Part shown: positions 32,414 to 41,800 of the stretch, one piece after another | Layout of the letters: each line of letters begins with the position of its first letter | Numbering within the stretch: the stretch's first letter is position 1 | Source of the DNA: Solirubrobacteraceae bacterium | GTDB lineage: Bacteria; Actinomycetota; Thermoleophilia; Solirubrobacterales; Solirubrobacteraceae | DNA length: 64,000 nucleotides | Assembly (NCBI GenBank): GCA_017882445.1 | Contig: JADGPK010000004.1 | Coordinates: 1 to 64,000 of the forward strand | Direction of reading: 5' to 3' | Notes under the pieces: generated by a model | What the model saw: only the letters and a program-made list of their open reading frames with translations | Told to the model about the DNA's origin: nothing | Databases searched by the model: none | Position numbers and translations under genes: made by a program

Positions 32414-35329
32414 ATGGGAATCACGCTCGTAACCGGGCCGGCGAACGCCGGCAAGGCGCAGGTGGTCATGGAGGCCGTCCGCCGCGAGTTGGCCCACGGC
32501 CACGAACCCCTGCTCGTCGTCCCGACGCGCCCGGACGTCGAGCACTACCTACGCGAGCTCGCCGGCACGGGCACGGCGATGGGCGTGCGCGTCGAGGTGT
32601 TCGACGGCCTGCTCGAGGAGGCCGTCAGACGCGCCGGCGTGCGCGAGGCTCCGCTGGGCGGCGTGGCCCGCGAGCGGCTGCTGGCCTCGATCGCCGAGCG
32701 CCGTGGAGGCGACCGGCCGTCGGCCGGGCTCGTGCGGGCGCTCGGAGCGCTGGTCGCCGAGATGGGCGTCCGCCGCGTCAGCCCGGCACGCCTCAGCCAA
32801 GCGCTGGCGCGCTGGGCCGAGCTCGACGGGCCGGGGGCCTCGCGCGAGGAGATCGGGGCGCTGTACGCGGACTACGTGCGCGCGCTCGAGCGGATGGGAC
32901 GCATCGACCCGGAGCAGCGCGCTGTTCGTGCGCTGGACCGTCTGCGGCGCGCGCCTGCCCGCTGGCGGCGCACCCCGGTCGCCTTCTACGGGTTCGACGA
33001 CCTGACGGCGCTGCAGCTCGACACGATCGACACGCTCGGCCGCGTGGTCGACGCGCCGGTGACCGTGTCGCTCGCCTACGAGCCGGGCCGGGTGGCCTTC
33101 GCGGGGCGCGCCTCGACCTTCGCCCAGCTGCGGCCGCTCGCCGCCGAGCATCTCGAGCTGCGCCCCCGGGCGAGCTACTACGCGCGGCCGGCGCGCGCGG
33201 CCCTCGGGCATCTGGAGCGCTCGCTGTTCGAGACCGGCGCCGCGCGCGTGGCGCCGGGGGATGCCGTGCGCATGCTCGAGGGCGGCGGCGAGCGGGCGGA
33301 GCTCGAGCTCGTGGCGAGGGACATCGCGGCCCGGATGGCGGACGGTATGGCCGCCGAGGACGTCGCGGTCGTCATGCGCTCGCCTTCTCAGAGCGCCGAC
33401 CTGCTCGAGGAGGTCTTCACGGCGGCCGCCATCCCGTATGCACTCGAGCGGCGCCTCCAGTTCGGCGACACGGCGATCGGACGCGCACTAGTGGGCCTGC
33501 TTCGCTGCCGGCCGGCGGCGGCGGGCGCGACGGTCGAGGGCGAGCTCTCAGACCTGCTCGCGTGGCTGCGCGCGCCGGGTCTGCTCGACCGGCCCGAGCT
33601 GGCCGACGCGCTCGAGATCAGGGCGCGGCGACGCGGCGCGCTCGGCGCCCTGCAGGCCCGTTCGATGTGGGAGGAGCGCCACTGGCCACTGCAAACGATC
33701 GACCGGCTCCAGGCTGCTGGGGAGCGCGGTCCCGGAGCCCTGATCGACCGGGCGGCGCGTGAGCTCGAGTGGCTGTTCGCGGCTCCCCTGCGCGGCCGCG
33801 CGGCGCTGCTCGACGGCGGTGAGACGGACGAGGCGAGTGCGCTGTCGGCCGGGCGCCGAGCGCTGGCCGAGCTGCGCGATCTGGCCGGCTCGGCTCGCCA
33901 TCTGGCGCCGGCGGATGGACCCGCGCTCGCGCGCGCGCTCGAGCGCGTCGTGGTCTTCGCTGGCGAGCGACCGCGCCCGGGCGCCGTCGCCGTCCTCGAC
34001 CCGCTGGCTCTGCGCGCCCGCCGCGTCAGGGCCCTGTACGTGTGCTGCCTGCAGGAGGGTGTCTTTCCCGCGCGAGGCCGACCGCAGCCGCTGCTCGGGG
34101 AGGAGGAGCGCAGGCGCCTGGCTGAGATCGCCGGGCTGGTCCTCGGCGAGCCCGAGGACCAGCTTGCGGCCGAGCGCTATCTCCTCTACACGGCCGTCTC
34201 GCGGCCGGAGGAGCTGCTCGTGCTGAGCTGGCACGTCGCTGACGACGAAGGCGAGCCGACCGCCCGATCGCTGTTCGTCGACGACGTCAGCGACCTGTTC
34301 GAGCCGGTCCTCGGCGAGCAGCGCCTGCGCAGGCCGCTCGGGGCGGCCGAGCGCGCCCTCGCCGAGGTGCAGGGCGGGGAGCCGCGCATCGAGGGGCCGG
34401 GGAGCGGGCTGTCGGACCGCCGCGTGCTGGAGTCCCTCAGGACCCGCCCGTGGTCGCCGTCCTCGCTCGAGGCGTGGATTGCGTGTCCGATGCGCTGGTT
34501 CGTCGAGCGTGTGCTTGCACCGGGATCGTTCGATCCCGACCCCGAGCCACTCGTCCGCGGCGGCCTCGCCCACGCGGCTCTGCACGACACGCTCGAGGGG
34601 CTGCGCACGGCTACCGGCTCGGCGCGGCTGACACCCTCGCGCCTAGCGCGAGCGCGCGAGCTGCTGCAGGCCGCGCTGCAGCGCAACGAGCACGATCATC
34701 CGCTGTCGGTGGCGCTCGAGCGGCGGCCCGGCGCGAGGCGGCGGCTGCGGGCCGACCTCGAGCGCTTCCTCGAGCATGCCGCAGCGGCCGAGAGCGCGCT
34801 CGAGCCCACCTACCTGGAGGTGGGCTTCGGCATCGACGCGGGCGCGGACCGCGGGGAGCCGAGCGAGCTGCCCGCGTTCGAGCTGGCGCCCGGCGCGTTC
34901 GTGCGCGGCCGGATCGACCGGATCGACGTGAGCGCAGGGGGCGAGGCTGTGGTCTATGACTACAAGGCCAGCTACGCGCCGACGCCCGCCAAGTGGGTCG
35001 GCGAGGGCAAGGTGCAGGTCGCCGTCTACATGCGCGTGGTTGAGCAGCTGCTCGGGCTGCGTGTGGCAGGCGGCTTCTATCAGCCGCTGAGCGGCCGCGA
35101 CCTGCGCGCCCGCGGGGTGCTCGACAGCGACAGCGCGATCGAGCTCGATTGCGTGCGCGGCGATACCCGTCCGCGCGCCGAGGTCCAGGAGCTGCTCGAC
35201 GACGTGCTCGAGCTCGCGCGCGGGGCGGTCGCGGAGGCGGGCGAGGGCGCGCTGGAGGGGAGGCCGCAGACGTGCGGCTTCTCGCGATCCGGCTGCCAGT
35301 TCCCGACGATCTGCAGGTGCGAGCGCTGA
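32414..35329 (+). CDS. AddB-type nuclease subunit (PD-(D/E)XK, Fe-S) of a helicase-nuclease
   Basis: 971 residues. An N-terminal UvrD-like but degenerate NTPase region begins GPANAGKAQ, where the Walker A lysine is followed by Ala rather than Ser/Thr. The C-terminus is a RecB-type nuclease with DYKASYAP. An AddB-like iron-sulfur arrangement is seen: one Cys in WIACPMRWF and three near the end (CGFSRSGCQFPTICRC). In AddAB this subunit scans DNA for regulatory Chi sites and cuts one strand. The stop overlaps the ATG of the helicase gene (TGATG). Actinobacterial AdnAB is an alternative naming. Confidence 0.82.
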   Translation: MGITLVTGPANAGKAQVVMEAVRRELAHGHEPLLVVPTRPDVEHYLRELAGTGTAMGVRVEVFDGLLEEAVRRAGVREAPLGGVARERLLASIAERRGGDRPSAGLVRALGALVAEMGVRRVSPARLSQALARWAELDGPGASREEIGALYADYVRALERMGRIDPEQRAVRALDRLRRAPARWRRTPVAFYGFDDLTALQLDTIDTLGRVVDAPVTVSLAYEPGRVAFAGRASTFAQLRPLAAEHLELRPRASYYARPARAALGHLERSLFETGAARVAPGDAVRMLEGGGERAELELVARDIAARMADGMAAEDVAVVMRSPSQSADLLEEVFTAAAIPYALERRLQFGDTAIGRALVGLLRCRPAAAGATVEGELSDLLAWLRAPGLLDRPELADALEIRARRRGALGALQARSMWEERHWPLQTIDRLQAAGERGPGALIDRAARELEWLFAAPLRGRAALLDGGETDEASALSAGRRALAELRDLAGSARHLAPADGPALARALERVVVFAGERPRPGAVAVLDPLALRARRVRALYVCCLQEGVFPARGRPQPLLGEEERRRLAEIAGLVLGEPEDQLAAERYLLYTAVSRPEELLVLSWHVADDEGEPTARSLFVDDVSDLFEPVLGEQRLRRPLGAAERALAEVQGGEPRIEGPGSGLSDRRVLESLRTRPWSPSSLEAWIACPMRWFVERVLAPGSFDPDPEPLVRGGLAHAALHDTLEGLRTATGSARLTPSRLARARELLQAALQRNEHDHPLSVALERRPGARRRLRADLERFLEHAAAAESALEPTYLEVGFGIDAGADRGEPSELPAFELAPGAFVRGRIDRIDVSAGGEAVVYDYKASYAPTPAKWVGEGKVQVAVYMRVVEQLLGLRVAGGFYQPLSGRDLRARGVLDSDSAIELDCVRGDTRPRAEVQELLDDVLELARGAVAEAGEGALEGRPQTCGFSRSGCQFPTICRCER

Positions 35330-38300
35330 TGCTCGACCCCGCGGCGACCCTCGAGCTGAACCTGACCGACGAGCAGCGCGAGCCAGTCCTGAGGCGGACG
35401 GGCGCTCTGCTGCTCTCGGCGGCCGCCGGCAGCGGCAAGACCTCCGTGCTCGTCGAGCGGTTCGTCCGGGCGATCCGCGAGGACGGCATCGCACCCGGTC
35501 GCATCCTCGCGATCACGTTCACCGAGCGCGCCGCCGGCGAGCTGCGCGAGCGCGTGCGGGGGCGGCTGCTCGCACTGGGCGAGCGCGAGGCCGCCCGCGA
35601 CACCGAGAAGGCCTCCGTGGGCACCTTCCACGGCTTCTGCGCGCGCCTGCTGCGCGCGCATCCGCTCGACGCCAGGCTGGACCCGGATTTCGCCATCCTC
35701 GACGAGGCCCTCGCTGCGCGGCTTCGCGAAGTGGCCTTCAGGACCGCCGTCCGGGACTTCCTGAAGGACGAGCGCGCGGACGCGGTCGACCTCGTCGCCG
35801 CTTACGGCATCGACCAGCTGAGGGCGATGGTCGGCGACGTCCACGCTCGCCTGCGCAGCCGCGGGCAGGAGGAGCCCCGCCTGCCGCCGCTGTCGCCGGC
35901 GGCGGACGCATCGGCCGAGGATCGCCTGGCGGCCGCGGCGAGCGAGCTGCTCGACCGGCTGCTGGGCGGTTTCGGCCGCGCCTACGAGCAGCTGAAGGCC
36001 GAGCGTGGGTCGGTCGACTTCGACGACCTCGAGCTGCGGGCGCGGCGCCTGCTGGAGACCCGGGAGTCGGTCCGCCGGGCCTGGTCTGAGCGCTTCGAGC
36101 TGCTGATGGTCGACGAGTTCCAGGACACGAACCCCCGCCAGCTCGGCATCCTGGCAGCGCTCGAGCGCGACAACCTGTTCACGGTCGGCGACGAGTTCCA
36201 GTCGATCTACGGCTTTCGCCACGCCGACGTGCGGCTCTTCCGCGAACGCCGTGCGACGCTCGCGGCGACCGACGCCAGCCTGGCCCTGACGCTCAACTTC
36301 CGCAGCGTGCCCGCGCTGCTCGACGTCGTCAACGCCGTGTTCGCCGAGCGCTTCGTCGGGTTCAGCGCGCTCCGCGCCGCGCGGGCCGCGAGCCCGACGA
36401 GCGCGCCCGCCGCCGCCGCCGTCGTCGGGACGGCGCATGTGGACCGTGGGCACGAGCCGCCGGTCGAGCTGCTGCTGACCGCCAAGAGCGGCTGGGAGGA
36501 GGACGAGGCGCTCGCGGCCGAGGTGGCCGACGGGCTGCCGCCGGCGGCGATGTGGCGCCAGGCCGAGGCCCGCCTGCTCGCCCAGCGCGTCGCGGAGCTC
36601 GTGCGCGACGGTAGCGCTCGAGCAGGCGACGTCGTCGTGCTGCTGCGTGCGGGCGGCGATCTCGAGGTCTACGAGCGCGCTCTGCAGCTGCGCGGCCTGC
36701 GCACCCTGGCGGCGGCGGGAGGCTTCTGGGCCCACCAGCAGATCGGGGACCTGCTGGCCTACCTGCGTGCGCTGGCCAACCCGCTCGACGAGGAGGCCCT
36801 CTACGGAGTGCTCGCCTCTCCGCTGCTCGGAATGAGCCGCGACGGGCTGGCTCTGCTCTCGCAGGCCGCCCGCGACGCGGGCCGCGGCGTGTGGGATGCC
36901 GTCTCCCGCCCGCCCGAGGAGCGGTTGCTGATCGAGCTCGGCGAGCACGATCGCTCGCGCCTGCTGAGCTTCCACCGCCGCCTCGAGGACGAGCGCAGGA
37001 GCGCACAGCAGCGGACCGTCTCGGAGCTGATCGAGCGGGCGATCGCGGCGGCCGGCTATCGGGAGCATGTGCTCGGCCTGGAGTGGGGCGAGCGCAGGCT
37101 GGCCAACGTGCACAAGCTGCTTCGCCTGGCGCGCCGCTTCGAAGCGACCGAGGGCAGGGACCTCCGCGGCTTCCTCGAGCATGCCGCCCGCCTCAAGGAC
37201 GCCGGCGCCGGGCGCGAGTCCGACGCCCCCGTCGAAGGCGTCGAGCCCGATGCGGTGCGCCTGATGAGCATCCACGCGGCCAAGGGCCTGGAGTTCCCGG
37301 TCGTCTGCGTGGCCGACCTGGGGCGCGCGCCGTATGTGCGCCAGCCAGAGCTGCTGGTCGAGGGCGATCGGATCGGCCTGCTGCTGCGGCGCCTCGACGG
37401 CGCCAAGGGGGAGCCGACGCTCGACTACGAGGCGCTCGCCGCGGAGGGCCGCGCGGCCGAGTCCGAGGAGGAGGACCGCATCCTCTACGTCGCGATGACC
37501 CGTGCACGTGAGCGGCTGCTGATGAGCGGAGCTGTCGACTTCGATCGCTGGCCGGCCGAGCGCCAGGGGGCGAGCACCGTCTCGTGGCTGGCGAGCGCGC
37601 TGGCCGCCGAGGTCCCCGCCCTGGCTGCCGCGGGTCAGCCGGCCGTCCATGACCTGGCCGTCGCCGGTACGCGCGTGCGCATGCGGCTGAGCTCGCCCGC
37701 GAGCGCCGGTGAGGTTCTGGCGCGCGGGGAGATGTCCAGCGAACCCTCGCAGGTGCCGTCCTACCTGCAGGGCCCGCGGGCCGTGACGGCGCCGATGGCG
37801 GGCGCCCAGCTGACGCTCCTGCCGCTGCCCTCGCGCGCGGCGAGCGAGACCTCGACGCTCAGCTACACGTCGCTCACGCAGCTCGAGCGCTGTGGCTACC
37901 GCTACTACCTCGAACGGGTGCTCGGCATGAGCGAGGATCGCTCTTCGGCGCGCTCGCAAGGCGCCGAGGCGGTGCTGGAGGCCAGGGCGCGGGGGACGCT
38001 CGTGCACAGCCTGCTGGAGACGCTCGACTTCGGCGGGCCGCGCGCACCGTCCGCGGCGGACGTGCTCGCGCGGGGCCGCGAGCAGGGGCTGCGGGTGGGA
38101 TCCGCGGAGGCCGCCGAGCTGGCCGGGACGATCGAGGCGGCGGTCCGGGCGCCGCTGGGGGCTCGCCTCGCAGCGGTCTTGGAGGTTCGCCGCGAGCACC
38201 CGTTCGCCTTCGCGTTGGGACCCGACGGGCCGCTTGTCATCGGCGTCATCGACCTTCTCGCGCGGGAACGCGACGGCGACTGGCTGGTGGTCGACTACAA

Positions 38301-38682
38301 GAGCGACCGGGTCGCCGCGCGCGAGGACCTCGCGCGCCTCGTCGAGCGCGACTATGCGATCCAGCGTCTGCTCTACGCGCTGGCCGTCCTGCGCACCGGC
38401 GCGAGCAGCGTCGAGATCGTCCACTGGTTCCTGGAGCGCCCGGACGAGCCCGTCGCTGCCGCATACGCGGTGAGCGAGCGGGCGAGCCTCGAAGAGCGCC
38501 TCGCGGGGCGCCTCGAAGGCGCCCGCGCGGCCGGCTTCGCCGTGAGCCCCACGCCGCATCGAAGCCTCTGCCTGACCTGCCCCGGACGCGGCGGGCTGTG
38601 CTCGTGGGGCGAAGCGGAGACATCGCGGGAGCATCCGGGGCTCGATCCGGCTGACGCCAGAACCGGGCCTCAAGAGCCCTGA
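35329..38682 (+). CDS. AddA-type UvrD/Rep helicase with C-terminal nuclease
   Basis: 1117 residues. The superfamily-1 helicase motifs are intact: AAAGSGKT (Walker A, about 35-42), ITFTERAAGEL, VDEFQDTNPRQ (motif II), LTLNFRS and SIHAAKGLEFP. The C-terminal PD-(D/E)XK nuclease has WLVVDYKSDR near residue 985. A cluster of cysteines closes the protein (CLTCPGRGGLCSW). It should process double-strand breaks for RecA-dependent repair together with the preceding subunit. I take the ATG at 35329 because it overlaps the previous stop; an upstream GTG lies inside the partner gene. Confidence 0.87.
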   Translation: MLDPAATLELNLTDEQREPVLRRTGALLLSAAAGSGKTSVLVERFVRAIREDGIAPGRILAITFTERAAGELRERVRGRLLALGEREAARDTEKASVGTFHGFCARLLRAHPLDARLDPDFAILDEALAARLREVAFRTAVRDFLKDERADAVDLVAAYGIDQLRAMVGDVHARLRSRGQEEPRLPPLSPAADASAEDRLAAAASELLDRLLGGFGRAYEQLKAERGSVDFDDLELRARRLLETRESVRRAWSERFELLMVDEFQDTNPRQLGILAALERDNLFTVGDEFQSIYGFRHADVRLFRERRATLAATDASLALTLNFRSVPALLDVVNAVFAERFVGFSALRAARAASPTSAPAAAAVVGTAHVDRGHEPPVELLLTAKSGWEEDEALAAEVADGLPPAAMWRQAEARLLAQRVAELVRDGSARAGDVVVLLRAGGDLEVYERALQLRGLRTLAAAGGFWAHQQIGDLLAYLRALANPLDEEALYGVLASPLLGMSRDGLALLSQAARDAGRGVWDAVSRPPEERLLIELGEHDRSRLLSFHRRLEDERRSAQQRTVSELIERAIAAAGYREHVLGLEWGERRLANVHKLLRLARRFEATEGRDLRGFLEHAARLKDAGAGRESDAPVEGVEPDAVRLMSIHAAKGLEFPVVCVADLGRAPYVRQPELLVEGDRIGLLLRRLDGAKGEPTLDYEALAAEGRAAESEEEDRILYVAMTRARERLLMSGAVDFDRWPAERQGASTVSWLASALAAEVPALAAAGQPAVHDLAVAGTRVRMRLSSPASAGEVLARGEMSSEPSQVPSYLQGPRAVTAPMAGAQLTLLPLPSRAASETSTLSYTSLTQLERCGYRYYLERVLGMSEDRSSARSQGAEAVLEARARGTLVHSLLETLDFGGPRAPSAADVLARGREQGLRVGSAEAAELAGTIEAAVRAPLGARLAAVLEVRREHPFAFALGPDGPLVIGVIDLLARERDGDWLVVDYKSDRVAAREDLARLVERDYAIQRLLYALAVLRTGASSVEIVHWFLERPDEPVAAAYAVSERASLEERLAGRLEGARAAGFAVSPTPHRSLCLTCPGRGGLCSWGEAETSREHPGLDPADARTGPQEP

Positions 38683-38781
38683 GCACCGCGCCGCGGCCCC
38701 TGTTAGCGGCTGATTAGATTCGCGTCCGGCGCTGGTTCGCGCCCTGTCTTCGCTGCTACGCTTTCTGGCTCCGCCTCAGGT

Positions 38782-38806
38782 GCCCGCCTGCCTGCGCCAG
38801 GTGGGC
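38782..38806 (+). other. Hairpin in the gltB leader
   Basis: GCCCGCCTG (38782-38790) pairs with CAGGTGGGC (38798-38806) with one G-T wobble around a 7-nt loop. It lies about 60 nt before gltB in a 186-bp gene-free leader. It could influence gltB translation, but I do not recognise a riboswitch class. Confidence 0.3.
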
Positions 38807-38868
38807 ATGCCCGCGAACGGGTGTGTCCACCCTCCGCGCGGGATGCACCGCTCCAAGGGAGCACTTTC

Positions 38869-41800
38869 ATGAACTCGCACATCAAGCAGCCGCCAAAGGC
38901 CGTCGGACTCTACGACCCTCGCTTCGAGCACGACGCCTGCGGGGTGGGGATGGTCGCGCGCCTGGACAACATTCCCACCCACCAGGTGATCTCGCGGGCG
39001 ATCACGGCGCTCGAGAACCTCGAGCACCGCGGAGCGTCCGGCGCGGATCCCTGCACCGGCGACGGTGCGGGGATCCTGATGCAGATGCCCGACGAGCTGC
39101 TGCGCGCGGTCCTCGACTTCGAGCTGCCGCCGCCAGGCGCCTACGGCGTGTTGATGTGCTTCCTGCCGACCGACCCCGCCGCGCGGGAGCGGCTCGAGGG
39201 CCTGCTCGAGGGCATCGTGCACGACGAGGGCCAGCAGCTGCTCGGGTGGCGCGACGTGCCGGTCAACGAGGAGCACACGGGGGAGGTGGCCGGCGCCTGC
39301 CGACCGGTGATCCGCCAGCTGTTCGTGGGTGCCGGACCGGCTCAGGCGCTCGACCGCGACGCGTTCGAGCGCAAGCTGTACGTGATCCGCAGGATCAGCG
39401 ATCTGACCGTCCAGGAGCCCGGCCTGTATGTGGCGTCGAGCTCCTCGCGGACGATCAACTACAAGGGCATGCTGATCAGCTACCAGCTGGCGGCCTTCTA
39501 CGAGGATCTGCGCGATGAGCGCACCAAGAGCGCCCTGGCGCTGGTGCACTCGCGCTTCTCGACCAACACCTTCCCCAGCTGGGAGCTCGCGCACCCATAT
39601 CGAGTGATCTGCCACAACGGCGAGATCAACACGGTGATGGGCAACGTCAACTGGATGCGCGCGCGCGAGAGCGAGCTGCGCAGCGAGCTCTTTGGGGAGG
39701 ACCTCGAGAAGATCCTCCCGGTCGTCGCACCCGGCAACTCGGACTCGGCGACGTTCGACAACGTCCTCGAGCTGCTCATGCTCGCCGGCCGCTCGCTTCC
39801 TCACGCGGCGATGATGATGATCCCGGAGGCCTTCCGTGACCGTGAGGACCTGCCTGACTACCTGAAGGGCTTCTACGCCTTCCACTCCTGCGTGATGGAG
39901 CCCTGGGACGGGCCCGCGTCGGTGGCGTTCACGGACGGCCGCGTGGTGGGCGCGACACTCGACCGCAACGGGCTGCGGCCGGGCCGTTGGGTTGAGACGA
40001 CGGACGGGCACGTCGTGCTCGGCTCTGAGTCCGGCCTGCTCGACATCCCGCCGCAGGAGATACGTCGTCTCGGGCGCCTGCAGCCGGGCAAGCTGTTCCT
40101 CGTCGATCTCGAGCAGGGCCGGATCGTCGAGGACGAGGAGGTCAAGCGCGAGGTCGCCTCGCATCGCCCCTACGGCGAATGGTACGCCCGCAACGCGGTG
40201 CGCTTCGCCGACCTGCCCCCCTCGAACGAAGTCACGCTGTCAGACCAGCCCCTGGGGTTGCGCCAGCGGGCGTTCGGCTACTCCCAGGAGGACCTGCGGG
40301 TGCTGCTCACGCCCATGGCGATCGACGGGGCCGAGCCGATCGGCTCGATGGGCAACGATCTCTCGCTGGCGGTGCTCTCAGACCAGGCGCCGTCCCTGTT
40401 CTCCTATTTCAAGCAGCTGTTCGCCCAGGTCACCAACCCGCCGATCGACCCGATCCGCGAGGAGATCGTGATGAGCCTGGCCACGAGCCTGGGCAACGAG
40501 CGCAACCTCTTCGAGGAGACACCCGAGCACGCGCACAAGCTGCTACTGGACCAGCCGATCCTGCTCAACCGCGAGCTGGAGACGCTGCGCCACGTCTCTC
40601 ACGACGTGTATGCGGCGCGCACGATCGACATCACCTGGCCGATCGCCGACGGGCCTGCCGGCATGAGCCAGGCGATCGAGCGTATCTGCGCCAAGGCGCG
40701 CGAGGCGATCGCCGAAGGCGTCAACATCATCATCCTGTCCGACCGCCACCTCGGTCCGCGTCGGGCCCCGATCCCCTCGCTGCTGGCGGTCGCCGCCGTG
40801 CACCACCACCTGGTTCTCGAGGGCACGCGCCTGCGCGCCGGGATCATCGTCGAGTCGGGCGAGCCGCGAGAGGTGCATCACTTCGCGATGCTGATCGGCT
40901 ACGGCGCCAGTGCGATCAATCCTTATCTGATGCTCGAGACGCTCGACACGATGGTGCTCGAGGGGCGCCTCGTGCGCCCGCGCGCCGACGGCGTCGCTGC
41001 GCCGCTGAGCGCCGAGGAGGCGGCCCAGAACGTCGTCAAGGCGATCTGCAAAGGGCTGCTCAAAACGATCTCCAAGATGGGCATCTCGACGATCCAGTCC
41101 TATCGCGGAGCGCAGATCTTCGAGGCGGTGGGCCTCGAGCGCGAGCTGATCGACACGCACTTCACAGGGACGGCCTCGCGCATCGGCGGTGTCGGCCTGG
41201 AGGCGCTCGCGGCCGAGGCGCTCGAGCGCCACACCCGTGCGTATCCGGCTCAGAAGGACGCGCTGCTGCCCGCCGGCGGCGTCTACGCGTGGCGGCGCGA
41301 CGGCGAGCACCACATGTGGAACCCCGAGACGATCGCGCTGGTCCAGCACGCGGTGCGGGCGGCCAACGGCGACGTCGCAGCCGCCCTGACGGGCGACCGC
41401 GAGGCGCACGAGGCGGTGCGGGGGAGCGCGGCCTTCGCGAAGTACCGCGAGTACGCCCGCTCGATCAACGAGGACGCCACGCGACAGGCCACGGTGCGAG
41501 GCCTGCTCTCGATCGGCGGAGCTGAGCTCCAGCCTATCCCCCTGGAGGAGGTCGAGCCCGCGAGCGAGATCGTCAAGCGCTTCTGCACCGGTGCGATGAG
41601 CCTGGGCTCGATATCGCGAGAGGCACACGAGACGCTCGCGATCGCCATGAACCGCCTCGGCGGACGCTCGAACACGGGCGAGGGCGGGGAGGATCCGTCG
41701 CGCTTCCTGCCCGACGCCAACGGCGATCAGCGTCGTTCGGCGATCAAGCAGGTCGCCTCCGGCCGCTTCGGGGTGACGATCCACTACCTGGTCAACGCCG

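Noticed and set aside
29866-32469. 867-residue frame antisense to topB
   Set aside because: It is a shadow; the sense product has Toprim, catalytic Tyr and zinc-finger motifs.
35080-38673. 1197-residue open frame antisense to the AddA-type helicase gene
   Set aside because: High-GC genes produce long antisense frames. The sense strand encodes all helicase and nuclease motifs, while the antisense product has no motif and is rich in Arg, Ala, Gly and Asp.
38683-38868. Riboswitch in the gltB leader
   Set aside because: Only one plain hairpin is visible, with none of the conserved blocks of glutamine, SAM, TPP or other classes.
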